Of a stretch of 64,000 bases of DNA, positions 18,379-26,257 are shown in pieces. How positions within the stretch are numbered: the stretch's first letter is position 1; the number at the start of each line of letters is the position of its first letter. The translations under genes and the position numbers were made by a program. The stretch spans positions 186,001-250,000 of the forward strand of contig NZ_RBWX01000008.1 in the NCBI RefSeq assembly GCF_003634215.1, written 5' to 3'. Below the pieces are notes generated by a model. That model was not told the origin of the DNA, made no database searches, and saw only the letters and a list, made by a program, of their open reading frames with translations. The DNA is from Sphingosinicella microcystinivorans (lineage in GTDB: Bacteria; Pseudomonadota; Alphaproteobacteria; Sphingomonadales; Sphingomonadaceae).

Positions 18379-18789
18379 TCACGACAGCGCCATCTCCCCT
18401 TCCGCCAGCGGATAGAGTTCCTCGTTCTCGCGGCGGATACGTAGATCGAGGGCTTCTATGAGCGCCCACGTGGCGGTCTGGAAGGCTTCCCATTCGTTCG
18501 TTATGCGGTCTTCTGTCCATTCGAGCATGTAGGCGTTGAAGGCAGCGGCGAGCCCGCCCATGTCGCGCTGGAAGGTTTGCGCAAGCGCGGAGACCTGCGC
18601 CGCGCCATCCCGAATCAGGGCCGGGTAAAGCCATTTATCCTCGATCGCGAGGTGCGCGATCAGCACGCGCGCGAGCCGCCAGCGACAGCGCGCGACCTCA
18701 AGGCGATCACGCGCGATCACGGCGTTGATCAACGTCTCGGAGGTTTCCCCGATCTCATCGTGCTGCTTTCGAAGCGTCCGTGTATCCAT
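18379..18789 (-). CDS. Hemerythrin-like domain protein
   Basis: 136 residues from the ATG at 18789. It is a four-helix bundle with candidate di-iron ligands: LRKQHDEI near the N-terminus, LIAHLAIEDKWLYPAL in the middle, and RIRRENEELYPLAEG at the end. The pattern (H, then HxxxE, then HxxxxE or ExxxxYP) fits the hemerythrin/HHE cation-binding family, although the C-terminal His is replaced by Arg/Glu. Possible roles are oxygen, NO or iron sensing or storage. It sits directly after tRNA-Gly on the opposite strand. Confidence 0.78.
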   Translation of the reverse strand: MDTRTLRKQHDEIGETSETLINAVIARDRLEVARCRWRLARVLIAHLAIEDKWLYPALIRDGAAQVSALAQTFQRDMGGLAAAFNAYMLEWTEDRITNEWEAFQTATWALIEALDLRIRRENEELYPLAEGEMALS

Positions 18790-18852
18790 GCGCCTGCCTT
18801 TTTCGCGGCGCAGCATCCGTGAGACACGTTGCGATCCGCTTAATGCGTTCGC

Positions 18853-19536
18853 TCAGGCAGGCTGTGCGCGCGGCAGCACGACGGGAAGGTAGAGCGACAA
18901 ATAGGCGCAGGTGGCGCGCCCGGCCTCGTCGGTGAACGCCTCGGTGATGAAGCCGTGCCGGATCACCGAAAGCCCGAAGAACAGATCGGCGATCTCGATG
19001 GCGCGAAAGAATATTTCCGGCGTGTCTGCAAGCTCGGGAAGCTCGAAACTCCGGGAGATCTGGTCTTTCAGCAGCCCGGCGATGGCGAAGTCGTTCTGCC
19101 GGTCCTTAAGCTTGATCGCGGAGGGGGTCTTGGGGCCGATCAGCAGTTGCATGGCATCCCGGTTCGCGTTGAAGAATGCCGCGCCACGGCCCACGAAGCG
19201 GTTGACCGCCTGTCGCCAGTCCGCGCAGTCCGCTGCCGAAACGCTATCGAGATCCTTCAGGATTTCGGTTTCCATCTCGCTCGCCGCCGCCTCGAAAACG
19301 TCGAGCACGTGGGAGAAGAAATGGTAGGCGGAGCTTTTGGGGATTCCGGCCGCGTCTGCCACGTCTGTCAGCGAGATCTCGTCGATCTCACGTTCGCGCA
19401 GCAGCTTCCGGCTCGCCTCGACCAGAATCGCCCGGCGTGCGCGTCCCCGCTCCTGTGTCCGTCTCGCCGATCCGTTCACGCGCTGCCTGTCTGTATTGCC
19501 ACCTCGGCCCATTGCCCTGAGCCTGCGTTCACTCAT
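18853..19536 (-). CDS. TetR-family regulator, paralogue A flanking the amine island
   Basis: 227 residues. The N-terminal HTH is ARRAILVEASRKLLREREID, then LTDVADAAGIPKSSAYHFFS. The ligand domain shares long stretches with the TetR protein at 37819-38487: NRDAMQLLIGPKTPSAIK, ELPELADTPEIFF, and ADLFFGLSV. It is divergent from the TonB receptor/amine dehydrogenase operon, so it probably represses that operon and itself. Palindromes at 19556-19565 and 19635-19648 lie in the shared promoter region. The start could be at a later Met (19512). Confidence 0.9.
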   Translation of the reverse strand: MSERRLRAMGRGGNTDRQRVNGSARRTQERGRARRAILVEASRKLLREREIDEISLTDVADAAGIPKSSAYHFFSHVLDVFEAAASEMETEILKDLDSVSAADCADWRQAVNRFVGRGAAFFNANRDAMQLLIGPKTPSAIKLKDRQNDFAIAGLLKDQISRSFELPELADTPEIFFRAIEIADLFFGLSVIRHGFITEAFTDEAGRATCAYLSLYLPVVLPRAQPA

Positions 19537-19555
19537 TGATCCACAGCGTCAAGTC

Positions 19556-19565
19556 AATTCGAATT
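19556..19565. promoter_or_regulatory. Palindrome AATTCGAATT upstream of TetR paralogue A
   Basis: A perfect ten-base palindrome with a TTCGAA core lies 20 bases before the TetR start in the divergent promoter region. It shares the TTCGA element with the longer site at 19635-19648. Confidence 0.45.
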
Positions 19566-19634
19566 TAATCCGGTTAACATTCCAACATTGCCCCCTTTTT
19601 GCCCACCAACATGCACGTTTCGCAACTTTACAAA

Positions 19635-19648
19635 TCGAATTGATTCGA
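19635..19648. promoter_or_regulatory. Candidate TetR operator TCGAAT-TG-ATTCGA
   Basis: A perfect inverted repeat with the form TCGAA-N4-TTCGA, 51 bases before the start of the TonB receptor gene. The same form recurs at 37764-37777 upstream of the paralogous TetR gene, where a TetR dimer would be expected to bind. Confidence 0.6.
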
Positions 19649-19698
19649 AATATAGTGCCCGAAACGACGTGAATTGCGTTTCAGGGAGGGGAAACCAC

Positions 19699-21897
19699 AT
19701 GCGCAGGAAACCGTTTATTCGGCCATCGGTGAGGCTCGTTTTGCTTGCAGGTGCCGCATTTGCGCCTGCCCTGGCCGCGGCGCAGGAAGCCACCGTCGTT
19801 GACGATGCGATCGTCGTCACCGCGCAGAAGCGCGAGCAGAAGCTGCAGGACATTGGCCTCTCGGTTTCCGCCGTCGGCGGCGCGGCGCTTGATGCGATGG
19901 GCCGACAGGACGTGACCGCGCTCGCCGGACAGGTGCCGAGCCTTCAGGTCTCGCAGTACAGCCCGACGATCACGGTGTTCAACATCCGCGGCGTTTCGCA
20001 GAACGACTTCGCCGATTCGCAGGAAGCGCCGATCGCCTTCTACAACGACGAGGTGTATGTGAGCGCGCTCGGCGCGATCAGCGGACAGATGTTCGATCTG
20101 GAGCGCGTCGAGATTCTGCGCGGTCCGCAGGGGACGCTCTTCGGCCGCAACGCCACCGGCGGCCTTGTGCAGGCAATCACCAAGAAACCGACGAGCACAT
20201 TCGAAGGTTTCGGCACGCTCACCGTCGGCAGCTATGGACAGATCGCAACCGAAGGCGCGGTGAGCGGCCCGCTCTCCGACACCGTCCGCGCGCGCCTCGC
20301 GCTCACCACGAACCATCACGGCGGCTATATCGAGAACCGCATCGGCAGGGATATCGGCAACTCCCGCTTCTTCGGCGGACGCTTGCAGGTGGAGGCCGAT
20401 GTCGGCACCAACGGGACGCTGCTCGTGAAGCTGCAGGGCCTGCGCAACAAAGATGAGACGAGCGGCGGTCCCTACACACATGTCGGTGCGGGCTTCAATG
20501 AAGATAGACTCGGCTATGCGCTCGGCCCGAACGAGGATTTCTGGGGAACCTGCGGCGGGTGTGATGCCTTCGGTTATCGCGATTCCGACGATGACCCCTT
20601 TACCGCCGATTTCGATCGCACCGGCTATTTCGACCGCAAGTTCTGGAGCGTGACTGCCCGCTACGAGCATGATTTCGGCGGCATGCAACTCACCTCAATC
20701 ACGGATTATCAGGATCTGAAAAAGCGGTATGCGGAAGACAGCGACATGTCTCCGCTGCCAATCTTCCATTATGATACCGCTCAGGATCTCTATCAGTTGT
20801 CGCAGGAATTGCGGCTTGCGGGTGACAGTGACCGCCTGACCTGGCTCGCCGGTATCTACGGCCTGAAGATCAAGACTGAAAATGCCTATCAGATCGATGG
20901 CAGCGCAATCCTCGGCTTTATCGAGAATTACGGCGGTACGCAGAAAACCGACTCCGTGGCGGTGTTCGGTCAGGCCGAATACAAAGCGAGCGATCAGATC
21001 AGCCTCATCATCGGCGGCCGCTACAGCTGGGATTGGAAGAAATACGATTATGCGCACGCTGAAAGCGGCGTCACCGATTTTGTGTTCAATTCGTCCACGA
21101 ACCCCGATCTTGCGAAACAGACGTTCAAGAACTGGTCAGGCAAGATCGAGCTCGACTATCACCCGGTCGACGATGTCCTGCTCTATGTGAGCGCCAATCG
21201 CGGCACCAAGAGCGGCGGCTTCGGCATCCAGGCGTTCGCGCCGATCGACCCCACGACGCTGCCCTACGACCAGGAAGTGCTCACCAATTACGAGGGCGGC
21301 TTCAAGGCGGAGTTCGCAGACCGCATGGTCACGCTGAACGGCTCCGTCTTCCATTACGATTACAAGGACTATCAGGCCTTCTCGCTTGATGGGCTCTCGC
21401 AGTTCGTCACCAATCGCCCGGCGAAGGTCACAGGCTTCGAAGGCGAGCTGATCTTGCGGCCCGCAACCGGCCTGATGCTGTCGGCGTTCTTTGCGCACCT
21501 CGATACCAAGGTGAAGAACATCAGGCTCCCCGCCGGCCGCGTCACAGACCGAGAGATGCCGCAGGCCCCGGAATGGAGCGTCGGCGGCATGCTGCGCTAC
21601 GCCGTCCCCGTCGGCCCGGGTTCGCTGGCATTCCAGACGGACTGGAAATACGATAGCAAACAGTATTTCTCGACGTTCAACGCGCCCATCGATCTTGAAG
21701 ATTCGCACCTTGTCGGAAACGTCCGCGTGTCCTTCACGACGGAGGATGATCGCTGGGTTATCGCAGCGTTCGCCAACAACGTGACGGACAAGGAGTACCG
21801 CATCTACAATCTGGATCTCGGCGCAGTGCTCGGCCTTTCGAACCAGACCTATGCGCGTCCGCGCTGGATCGGCGGCAGCGTCACTTACAACTTCTGA
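19699..21897 (+). CDS. TonB-dependent receptor of the amine dehydrogenase operon
   Basis: 732 residues from the ATG at 19699 with a GGGAGGGG site upstream. A signal peptide (LAGAAFAPALAAAQ) precedes the TonB box (DAIVVTAQKREQKLQDIGLS). The plug domain has FNIRGVSQNDFADSQ and ERVEILRGPQGTLFGRNATGG; the C-terminus ends in aromatic VTYNF, as needed for barrel assembly. It imports a substrate across the outer membrane. It is the first gene of a seven-gene operon with TTQ amine dehydrogenase, so an amine or an N-acylated amine is the likely cargo. Confidence 0.92.
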   Translation: MRRKPFIRPSVRLVLLAGAAFAPALAAAQEATVVDDAIVVTAQKREQKLQDIGLSVSAVGGAALDAMGRQDVTALAGQVPSLQVSQYSPTITVFNIRGVSQNDFADSQEAPIAFYNDEVYVSALGAISGQMFDLERVEILRGPQGTLFGRNATGGLVQAITKKPTSTFEGFGTLTVGSYGQIATEGAVSGPLSDTVRARLALTTNHHGGYIENRIGRDIGNSRFFGGRLQVEADVGTNGTLLVKLQGLRNKDETSGGPYTHVGAGFNEDRLGYALGPNEDFWGTCGGCDAFGYRDSDDDPFTADFDRTGYFDRKFWSVTARYEHDFGGMQLTSITDYQDLKKRYAEDSDMSPLPIFHYDTAQDLYQLSQELRLAGDSDRLTWLAGIYGLKIKTENAYQIDGSAILGFIENYGGTQKTDSVAVFGQAEYKASDQISLIIGGRYSWDWKKYDYAHAESGVTDFVFNSSTNPDLAKQTFKNWSGKIELDYHPVDDVLLYVSANRGTKSGGFGIQAFAPIDPTTLPYDQEVLTNYEGGFKAEFADRMVTLNGSVFHYDYKDYQAFSLDGLSQFVTNRPAKVTGFEGELILRPATGLMLSAFFAHLDTKVKNIRLPAGRVTDREMPQAPEWSVGGMLRYAVPVGPGSLAFQTDWKYDSKQYFSTFNAPIDLEDSHLVGNVRVSFTTEDDRWVIAAFANNVTDKEYRIYNLDLGAVLGLSNQTYARPRWIGGSVTYNF

Positions 21898-21923
21898 TAT
21901 CCCGTGGGAGGGACACGACATTG

Positions 21924-22304
21924 ATGCGTTCAAGTATGAGGTCGGCCGGGACAGCACTGGTCGCGCTTTCCGTGTTCGTATCGCTTCCGGCATATGCCGG
22001 AGGCGATGCCGCCGCCGGTGCCGCCGTGTTCAAGCGTTGTGCGATCTGCCATTCGGTAGACCCCGGCAAGAAGACGGCCATGGGCCCGAACCTGTCAGGT
22101 GTCGTCGGTCGCAAAGCCGGTACGGGCGAATTCAATTATTCGCCCGCCATGAAAGACTCCGGCATCGTCTGGACGTCCGAAAAACTCGATGCCTTCCTTC
22201 TGAAACCCGCCGCGACCGTCAAGGGCACGCGCATGGCCTTCGCGGGCCTGCCGCAGCCGAATGATCGCGCCAACGTCATCGCCTATCTCGCCACGCGGAA
22301 ATAG
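21924..22304 (+). CDS. Class I c-type cytochrome
   Basis: 126 residues from the ATG at 21924. A signal peptide ending SLPAYA is followed by GDAAAGAAVFKRCAICHSVD with haem motif CAICH (Cys39, Cys42, His43). GPNLSGVVGRKAGTGEFNYS is typical of cytochrome c2/c-550 types, and Met104 in GTRMAFAGL is the likely sixth ligand. It is probably the periplasmic electron acceptor of the amine dehydrogenase encoded next, passing electrons toward a terminal oxidase. Confidence 0.92.
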   Translation: MRSSMRSAGTALVALSVFVSLPAYAGGDAAAGAAVFKRCAICHSVDPGKKTAMGPNLSGVVGRKAGTGEFNYSPAMKDSGIVWTSEKLDAFLLKPAATVKGTRMAFAGLPQPNDRANVIAYLATRK

Positions 22305-22326
22305 CCTGCCCCGCCGGAGGACCGAC

Positions 22327-23472
22327 ATGAAAACACTCACCGCCTTCACCGCGCTCTGCCTCGCCACCGTTACTGCGCCCGCAGCCGCGCAGCTCCAGCC
22401 CGAAGAGTTGACGCAGGAAACACTTGCCGAGGTGATGCAGCCGCACTGGGTGTGGGTGAACGACGTCTCGTTCGACCGTATGCTCGACGGCCGCGCCTAT
22501 CTGCTGGATGCAGACAGCGGCCAGATGCTCGGCATGATCAGCGGCGGCTACGGTCACGGCTCGCTTCTCCTCGCCGAGGACGGCAAGACGTTCGGCGTGC
22601 CTTCGATCCATCTGTCGCGCGGTGTGCGCGGCGAGCGCACCGATGTCGTGACGTTCTACAAAACCTCGGACCTCAAGGCTGGACCCGAAGCCATCATTCC
22701 GCCGAAGCGTTTCAGCGGCATTCCCTTCATATCGTCAGCGCCGGTGATGCCGGGCGGTCGGTTCGCGGTGCTTTACAATTTCACGCCCGAACAGTCCGTC
22801 ACGGTCGTCGATATGCAGGCGCAGAAGACCGTCGGCGAATTCATGACGTCTGGGTGCGGCCTTATCTTCCCGACGGGGCCGTCGAAGTTCTTCCTGATCT
22901 GCGGCGACGGCGCGCTGCAGGCCGCAACGCTTGATGCCGAAGGCAAGGTTACGCTCGGCAAGACCTCGAAGAAGCTCTTCGCGGATGACGATCCCGTCAC
23001 CGAGAAGGGCGTATGGACTGGCAAGCAGTGGCTGTTCTTCACGCCCACCGGCAAGGTGCATGTCATCGACCACACGAAGGATGTGCCCACGCTCGCGAAG
23101 ACCTGGTCGCTGACGACCCCCGCCGAAGCGGGCTGGCGTCCGGGCGCGCTGCAGACGGCGGCGTACCACAGCGCCACGGGGCGCCTTTACGTGCTGATGC
23201 ACGAGGGCGGAGCCAACACGCATAAGGACCCCGGCACCGAGATCTGGGTGTATGACGCCGCGAAGCAAAAGCGCGTTCAGCGCATTCCGCTGGATGGCAT
23301 GGCGCTCTCCGTCGCCGTCAGCCAGGATGCAAAGCCGCTGCTTTACACCACCATGCCCGGCGAAACCGATTTCAAGGTGCGCGACGCCATGACCGGCGAA
23401 TTCATCCGCAAGATCGAAGGGCTCGGCGATTTCATGACGATCATCCAGCCCTCGCCGGTGAGCGGCCAGTGA
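22327..23472 (+). CDS. aauB: Amine dehydrogenase large (heavy) subunit, MauB/AauB family
   Basis: 381 residues from the ATG at 22327. A signal peptide (LTAFTALCLATVTAPAAAQ) is followed by a seven-bladed propeller with LDADSGQMLGMISGGYGHG, VFGVPSIHLSRG-like segments and TTPAEAGWRPGALQTAAYH near the end. Segments HPHWVWVNDVSF-like (HWVWVND) and LYVLMHEG match the heavy chain of methylamine and aromatic amine dehydrogenases. It forms an alpha2-beta2 periplasmic enzyme with the TTQ-bearing small subunit. The B-E-D-A gene order is that of both mau and aau clusters; the aromatic type is favoured by the ALDH/PaaK neighbours. Confidence 0.88.
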   Translation: MKTLTAFTALCLATVTAPAAAQLQPEELTQETLAEVMQPHWVWVNDVSFDRMLDGRAYLLDADSGQMLGMISGGYGHGSLLLAEDGKTFGVPSIHLSRGVRGERTDVVTFYKTSDLKAGPEAIIPPKRFSGIPFISSAPVMPGGRFAVLYNFTPEQSVTVVDMQAQKTVGEFMTSGCGLIFPTGPSKFFLICGDGALQAATLDAEGKVTLGKTSKKLFADDDPVTEKGVWTGKQWLFFTPTGKVHVIDHTKDVPTLAKTWSLTTPAEAGWRPGALQTAAYHSATGRLYVLMHEGGANTHKDPGTEIWVYDAAKQKRVQRIPLDGMALSVAVSQDAKPLLYTTMPGETDFKVRDAMTGEFIRKIEGLGDFMTIIQPSPVSGQ

Positions 23473-24020
23473 CAGGAATAGATATCCTCCCTGTTCTGGT
23501 GGCGGACGTGCTTCTGGGCGGCATGTTCCTGCTTTCGGGAGGCGCCAAGCTCCGGGATTTGCCGAACTTTATCGGAACGCTCGGCAACTATCAGCTTCTG
23601 CCGGCGGCACTTGTCCGCCCGGCAGGTGCGATGATCGCCCTCGCCGAACTCGCCCTTGGTGCAGCGGCGATCATCGCCATTCCTCTCGGCAGCCAGATTG
23701 CGATGCTCGGCATCGCCGCGCTGCTCTTCGCCTATGCCGCCGCAATGGGCATCAACATCGCGCGCGGGCGTGATCATATCGATTGCGGCTGCCTTGGCTT
23801 CGGCGCGGCGCAGGCAACGCTCGGCTGGGAACTCGTTTCCCGCAATATCGCGCTTGGCACGATCGCCTTCGCAGTGTTCGCGCTTCCCGTCAGCATCCGC
23901 CCGCTCGGCGCGATCGACTGGATTTCGGGCATCGGCGCAATCGCGGCGTTCGCGCTGCTCTATATCGGGTTCGGACAGTTCAGCGCGGTGCGGCTGCGCG
24001 GAAAGGCGGTGGTGAGATGA
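23469..24020 (+). CDS. mauE: MauE family membrane protein for amine dehydrogenase maturation
   Basis: 183 residues from a GTG that overlaps the preceding stop by four bases. It has about five membrane segments; VADVLLGGMFLLSGGAKLRD near the start and DHIDCGCLGFG in the middle (two close cysteines) are MauE/DoxX-like hallmarks. MauE and MauD are required for disulfide formation and stability of the small subunit in methylotrophs. It is translationally coupled to mauD by an ATGA overlap. Confidence 0.88.
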   Translation: MTGIDILPVLVADVLLGGMFLLSGGAKLRDLPNFIGTLGNYQLLPAALVRPAGAMIALAELALGAAAIIAIPLGSQIAMLGIAALLFAYAAAMGINIARGRDHIDCGCLGFGAAQATLGWELVSRNIALGTIAFAVFALPVSIRPLGAIDWISGIGAIAAFALLYIGFGQFSAVRLRGKAVVR

Positions 24021-24643
24021 ACGAGGTTTTTCTGGCGGCGTTCGCGCTGCAATGGGTGGCCGTCGCGGCCCTCGCGTTAATGATGGTTGGCCTTTTGCGC
24101 CAGGTCGGCATGCTCCACGAACGGCTGGGACCGGTCGGTGCGCTGACGCTTTCGGGCGGCGCCAAGGTCGGTGAGATAGCGCCTGCGTTCGAGCTACCAA
24201 GCATCACCGGCGGCGATGTGCGCGTTGGCGGCATTGCTGCTGACGGGCGTTCGACGCTCGTCTTCTTCCTCTCGCCCACGTGCCCCGTGTGCAAATCGAT
24301 GCTGCCGGTGCTGCTGTCGGTCTCGCGCGAGAACGCCGACACCACGCGTCTCGTCTTCGCCAGCGACGGCGACGAAGCCGCGCAAATGAAGATGATCCTC
24401 CAGCAGAAGCTGGGTGATTATCCGTTCGTCCTTTCCACCGATCTCGGGCGCGCGCACGGCGTCGGCAAGCTGCCCTATGCGGTGCTGCTCGGCCCAGACG
24501 GGCGCGTTGCCTCGAAGGGGCTCGTCAACAACCGCGAGCATGTCGAAAGTCTGTTCGAGGCCGAGCGGACGGGCATCGCCTCGATTCAAGACTATATGGC
24601 GCGCCGCGAGGCGAGCGCTGCAACCACAGGAGCTGCCCAATGA
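24017..24643 (+). CDS. mauD: MauD thioredoxin-like protein for amine dehydrogenase maturation
   Basis: 208 residues. An N-terminal membrane anchor (LQWVAVAALALMMVGLLRQV) holds a periplasmic thioredoxin fold. The redox motif is CPVC (Cys89, Cys92) in FFLSPTCPVCKSMLP. KLPYAVLLGPDGRVASKGLVN contains the cis-proline region. It is thought to isomerise or form the many disulfides of the small subunit. The ATG overlaps the mauE stop, and its own stop overlaps the start of the small subunit gene. Confidence 0.92.
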   Translation: MNEVFLAAFALQWVAVAALALMMVGLLRQVGMLHERLGPVGALTLSGGAKVGEIAPAFELPSITGGDVRVGGIAADGRSTLVFFLSPTCPVCKSMLPVLLSVSRENADTTRLVFASDGDEAAQMKMILQQKLGDYPFVLSTDLGRAHGVGKLPYAVLLGPDGRVASKGLVNNREHVESLFEAERTGIASIQDYMARREASAATTGAAQ

Positions 24644-25149
24644 CCAACAGGCTCGACAGGATCATGGAGCGGCTGAGCCGCACGGCCGCGCGCGGCATGT
24701 CGCGGCGCAGCTTCTTTGGCCGCGCCAGCGCCTTCGGCATCACCGCCGCGGCGATGCCCCTCCTCCCCGTCTCGCGCGCGAACGCCGCGCAGCAGCCGGG
24801 TGAGAGCGGCGATCCACAGTCATGCGATTACTGGCGCTACTGCGCGATCGATGGCTTCCTTTGCTCCTGCTGCGGCGGCAGCACCTCATCGTGTCCGCCG
24901 GGCACCGAACCCTCGCCGATCACCTGGGTCGGCACCTGCCGCAATCCCGTGGACGGCAAGGATTATGTGATCTCCTACAACGACTGCTGCGGCAAATCCG
25001 CGTGCGGCCGCTGCATGTGCAACCGCAACGAAGGCGACACGCCCGTCCACCAGCCTGCGGGTTCGAACGACATCAACTGGTGTCTCGGCACCGAGGTGGG
25101 CGTCGTCTACAATTGTTCGACCGCCGTCGTACTCGGCGCCGCCGACTAG
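24640..25149 (+). CDS. aauA: TTQ amine dehydrogenase small (light) subunit
   Basis: 169 residues. The leader carries a Tat signal (SRRSFFGRASAFG), so it is exported folded. The mature part is cysteine rich and matches the methylamine/aromatic amine dehydrogenase beta chain: QSCDYWRYCAIDG, TWVGTC with Trp96, SYNDCCGK with Asp115, and NDINWCLG with Trp147. Trp96 and Trp147 should be joined into the tryptophan tryptophylquinone cofactor. I count 14 cysteines in the mature chain, against 12 as I recall in the Paracoccus methylamine enzyme; the extra ones are Cys78 and Cys122. No mauG-like gene lies in the window. Confidence 0.92.
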   Translation: MTNRLDRIMERLSRTAARGMSRRSFFGRASAFGITAAAMPLLPVSRANAAQQPGESGDPQSCDYWRYCAIDGFLCSCCGGSTSSCPPGTEPSPITWVGTCRNPVDGKDYVISYNDCCGKSACGRCMCNRNEGDTPVHQPAGSNDINWCLGTEVGVVYNCSTAVVLGAAD

Positions 25150-25151
25150 CG

Positions 25152-25604
25152 ATGCGTCTGGTTGCCCTCCCCGTGCTGCTGTGCGTCGCCGCCGTGGCGG
25201 CGCACGCCGGCGGCGTTGCGCCCAATCTCTCCCGCAACGGCCGCTCTGCGCACGTCAATTACATGACCGAGTGCCAGGGGTGCCACTTGCCGGATGGCAG
25301 CGGCCAGAAGGGCAGCGTGCCCTCGATGAAGGCCGAGCTTCACCGGTTTCTGACGGTGGAGGGCGGCCGCGAATTTCTCGTGCAGGTTCCGGGCTCGGCG
25401 AATTCAAAGCTCAGCGACGCCGATCTCGCCGCCCTGCTCAACTGGCTGATCCCGAAGATGGGCGGTACGGCGGCGGACGGCTTCCAGCCGTACACGCCTG
25501 AGGAGATCGCGACGTATCGGTCGCAGCGCCTCGTCGATGTCACGGGAACGCGCGCGGCGCTCGTCGCGAAGTTCGATCAGCCGGAAACGTCGAGCGTCAA
25601 CTGA
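25152..25604 (+). CDS. Monohaem c-type cytochrome
   Basis: 150 residues from the ATG at 25152, two bases after the small-subunit stop. A signal peptide (LPVLLCVAAVAAHA) precedes MTECQGCHLPDGS with haem motif CQGCH (Cys41, Cys44, His45); Met59 is a possible axial ligand. A small monohaem cytochrome gene downstream of aauA is also known in Alcaligenes faecalis. It probably takes electrons from the TTQ enzyme. Its last 28 bases overlap the 3' end of the convergent operon. Confidence 0.88.
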   Translation: MRLVALPVLLCVAAVAAHAGGVAPNLSRNGRSAHVNYMTECQGCHLPDGSGQKGSVPSMKAELHRFLTVEGGREFLVQVPGSANSKLSDADLAALLNWLIPKMGGTAADGFQPYTPEEIATYRSQRLVDVTGTRAALVAKFDQPETSSVN

Positions 25605-26257
25605 TAAAGCGCCGCACAATCGGCGCCGCATCCGCTGGCGCCGGTCCGCGCCTCGATCCGCTGCACCGCCGCTTTCGCCTCTGCATCCGACGCCGCTGAA
25701 AGCTCGAACACCACGAGTTCGTCCGGCACCGCGACCGGCTCATGCATGAGCACGTTGTAGACCCGGTACGGCGTCGCACCCATCGCCAGCCCATCGTTCA
25801 CGATCGCCCGCAACGCCTTTTCGGTCATGCCCTTCGAACGGTGCAGGTAGAGGTGCGTCGGCTTTCCCGCGCGCTCACTCCGCGCAGCATTGCCTTCACG
25901 CTTGTAGTAGATACGTTCGGTCACCTTGATAAGCTCTGTGCCGCGCCCAAGCTGATCCATGCGCCAGCTCGCCATCAGCATCGCGATGATCGTCTTGTCC
26001 ATGTCGGACGATGCAATCGTGTAGAGCGCGACATACGGCCTCGGCTCGCCGCCCACGGCGTGCCCGCGCCGCGCGCGATCGTATCCCGGTACGGCGAGCA
26101 CGTCAGGAATATCGATCTCGTTGTACCAGTGCTCGAACTCGGCCGCGCGCGCCGGGTCGGTATTCTGCGACTTCACCATCATCAGCCACTCACTGCCGAT
26201 CGCTGCGGACGGCAGCGAGAGCAGCGCCGCCGCAACGGCTGCGCGCAGCACGGTCAT
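25577..26257 (-). CDS. Exported protein of unknown function, last gene of the - strand catabolic operon
   Basis: 226 residues from the ATG at 26257, which overlaps the stop of the HDAC-family gene (ATGA). A signal peptide (RAAVAAALLSLPSAAIGS) is followed by SEWLMMVKSQNTDPARAAEF and EHWYNEIDIPDVLAVPGYDR, then YVALYTIASSD. This resembles the EthD/dimeric alpha-beta barrel fold (FxxWYxxxHxP-like, here HWYNEIDIPD). A second half (YRVYNVLMHEPVAVPDELVV) may repeat the fold. No catalytic role can be assigned. Its end overlaps the cytochrome c gene on the other strand. Confidence 0.75.
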   Translation of the reverse strand: MTVLRAAVAAALLSLPSAAIGSEWLMMVKSQNTDPARAAEFEHWYNEIDIPDVLAVPGYDRARRGHAVGGEPRPYVALYTIASSDMDKTIIAMLMASWRMDQLGRGTELIKVTERIYYKREGNAARSERAGKPTHLYLHRSKGMTEKALRAIVNDGLAMGATPYRVYNVLMHEPVAVPDELVVFELSAASDAEAKAAVQRIEARTGASGCGADCAALYQLTLDVSG

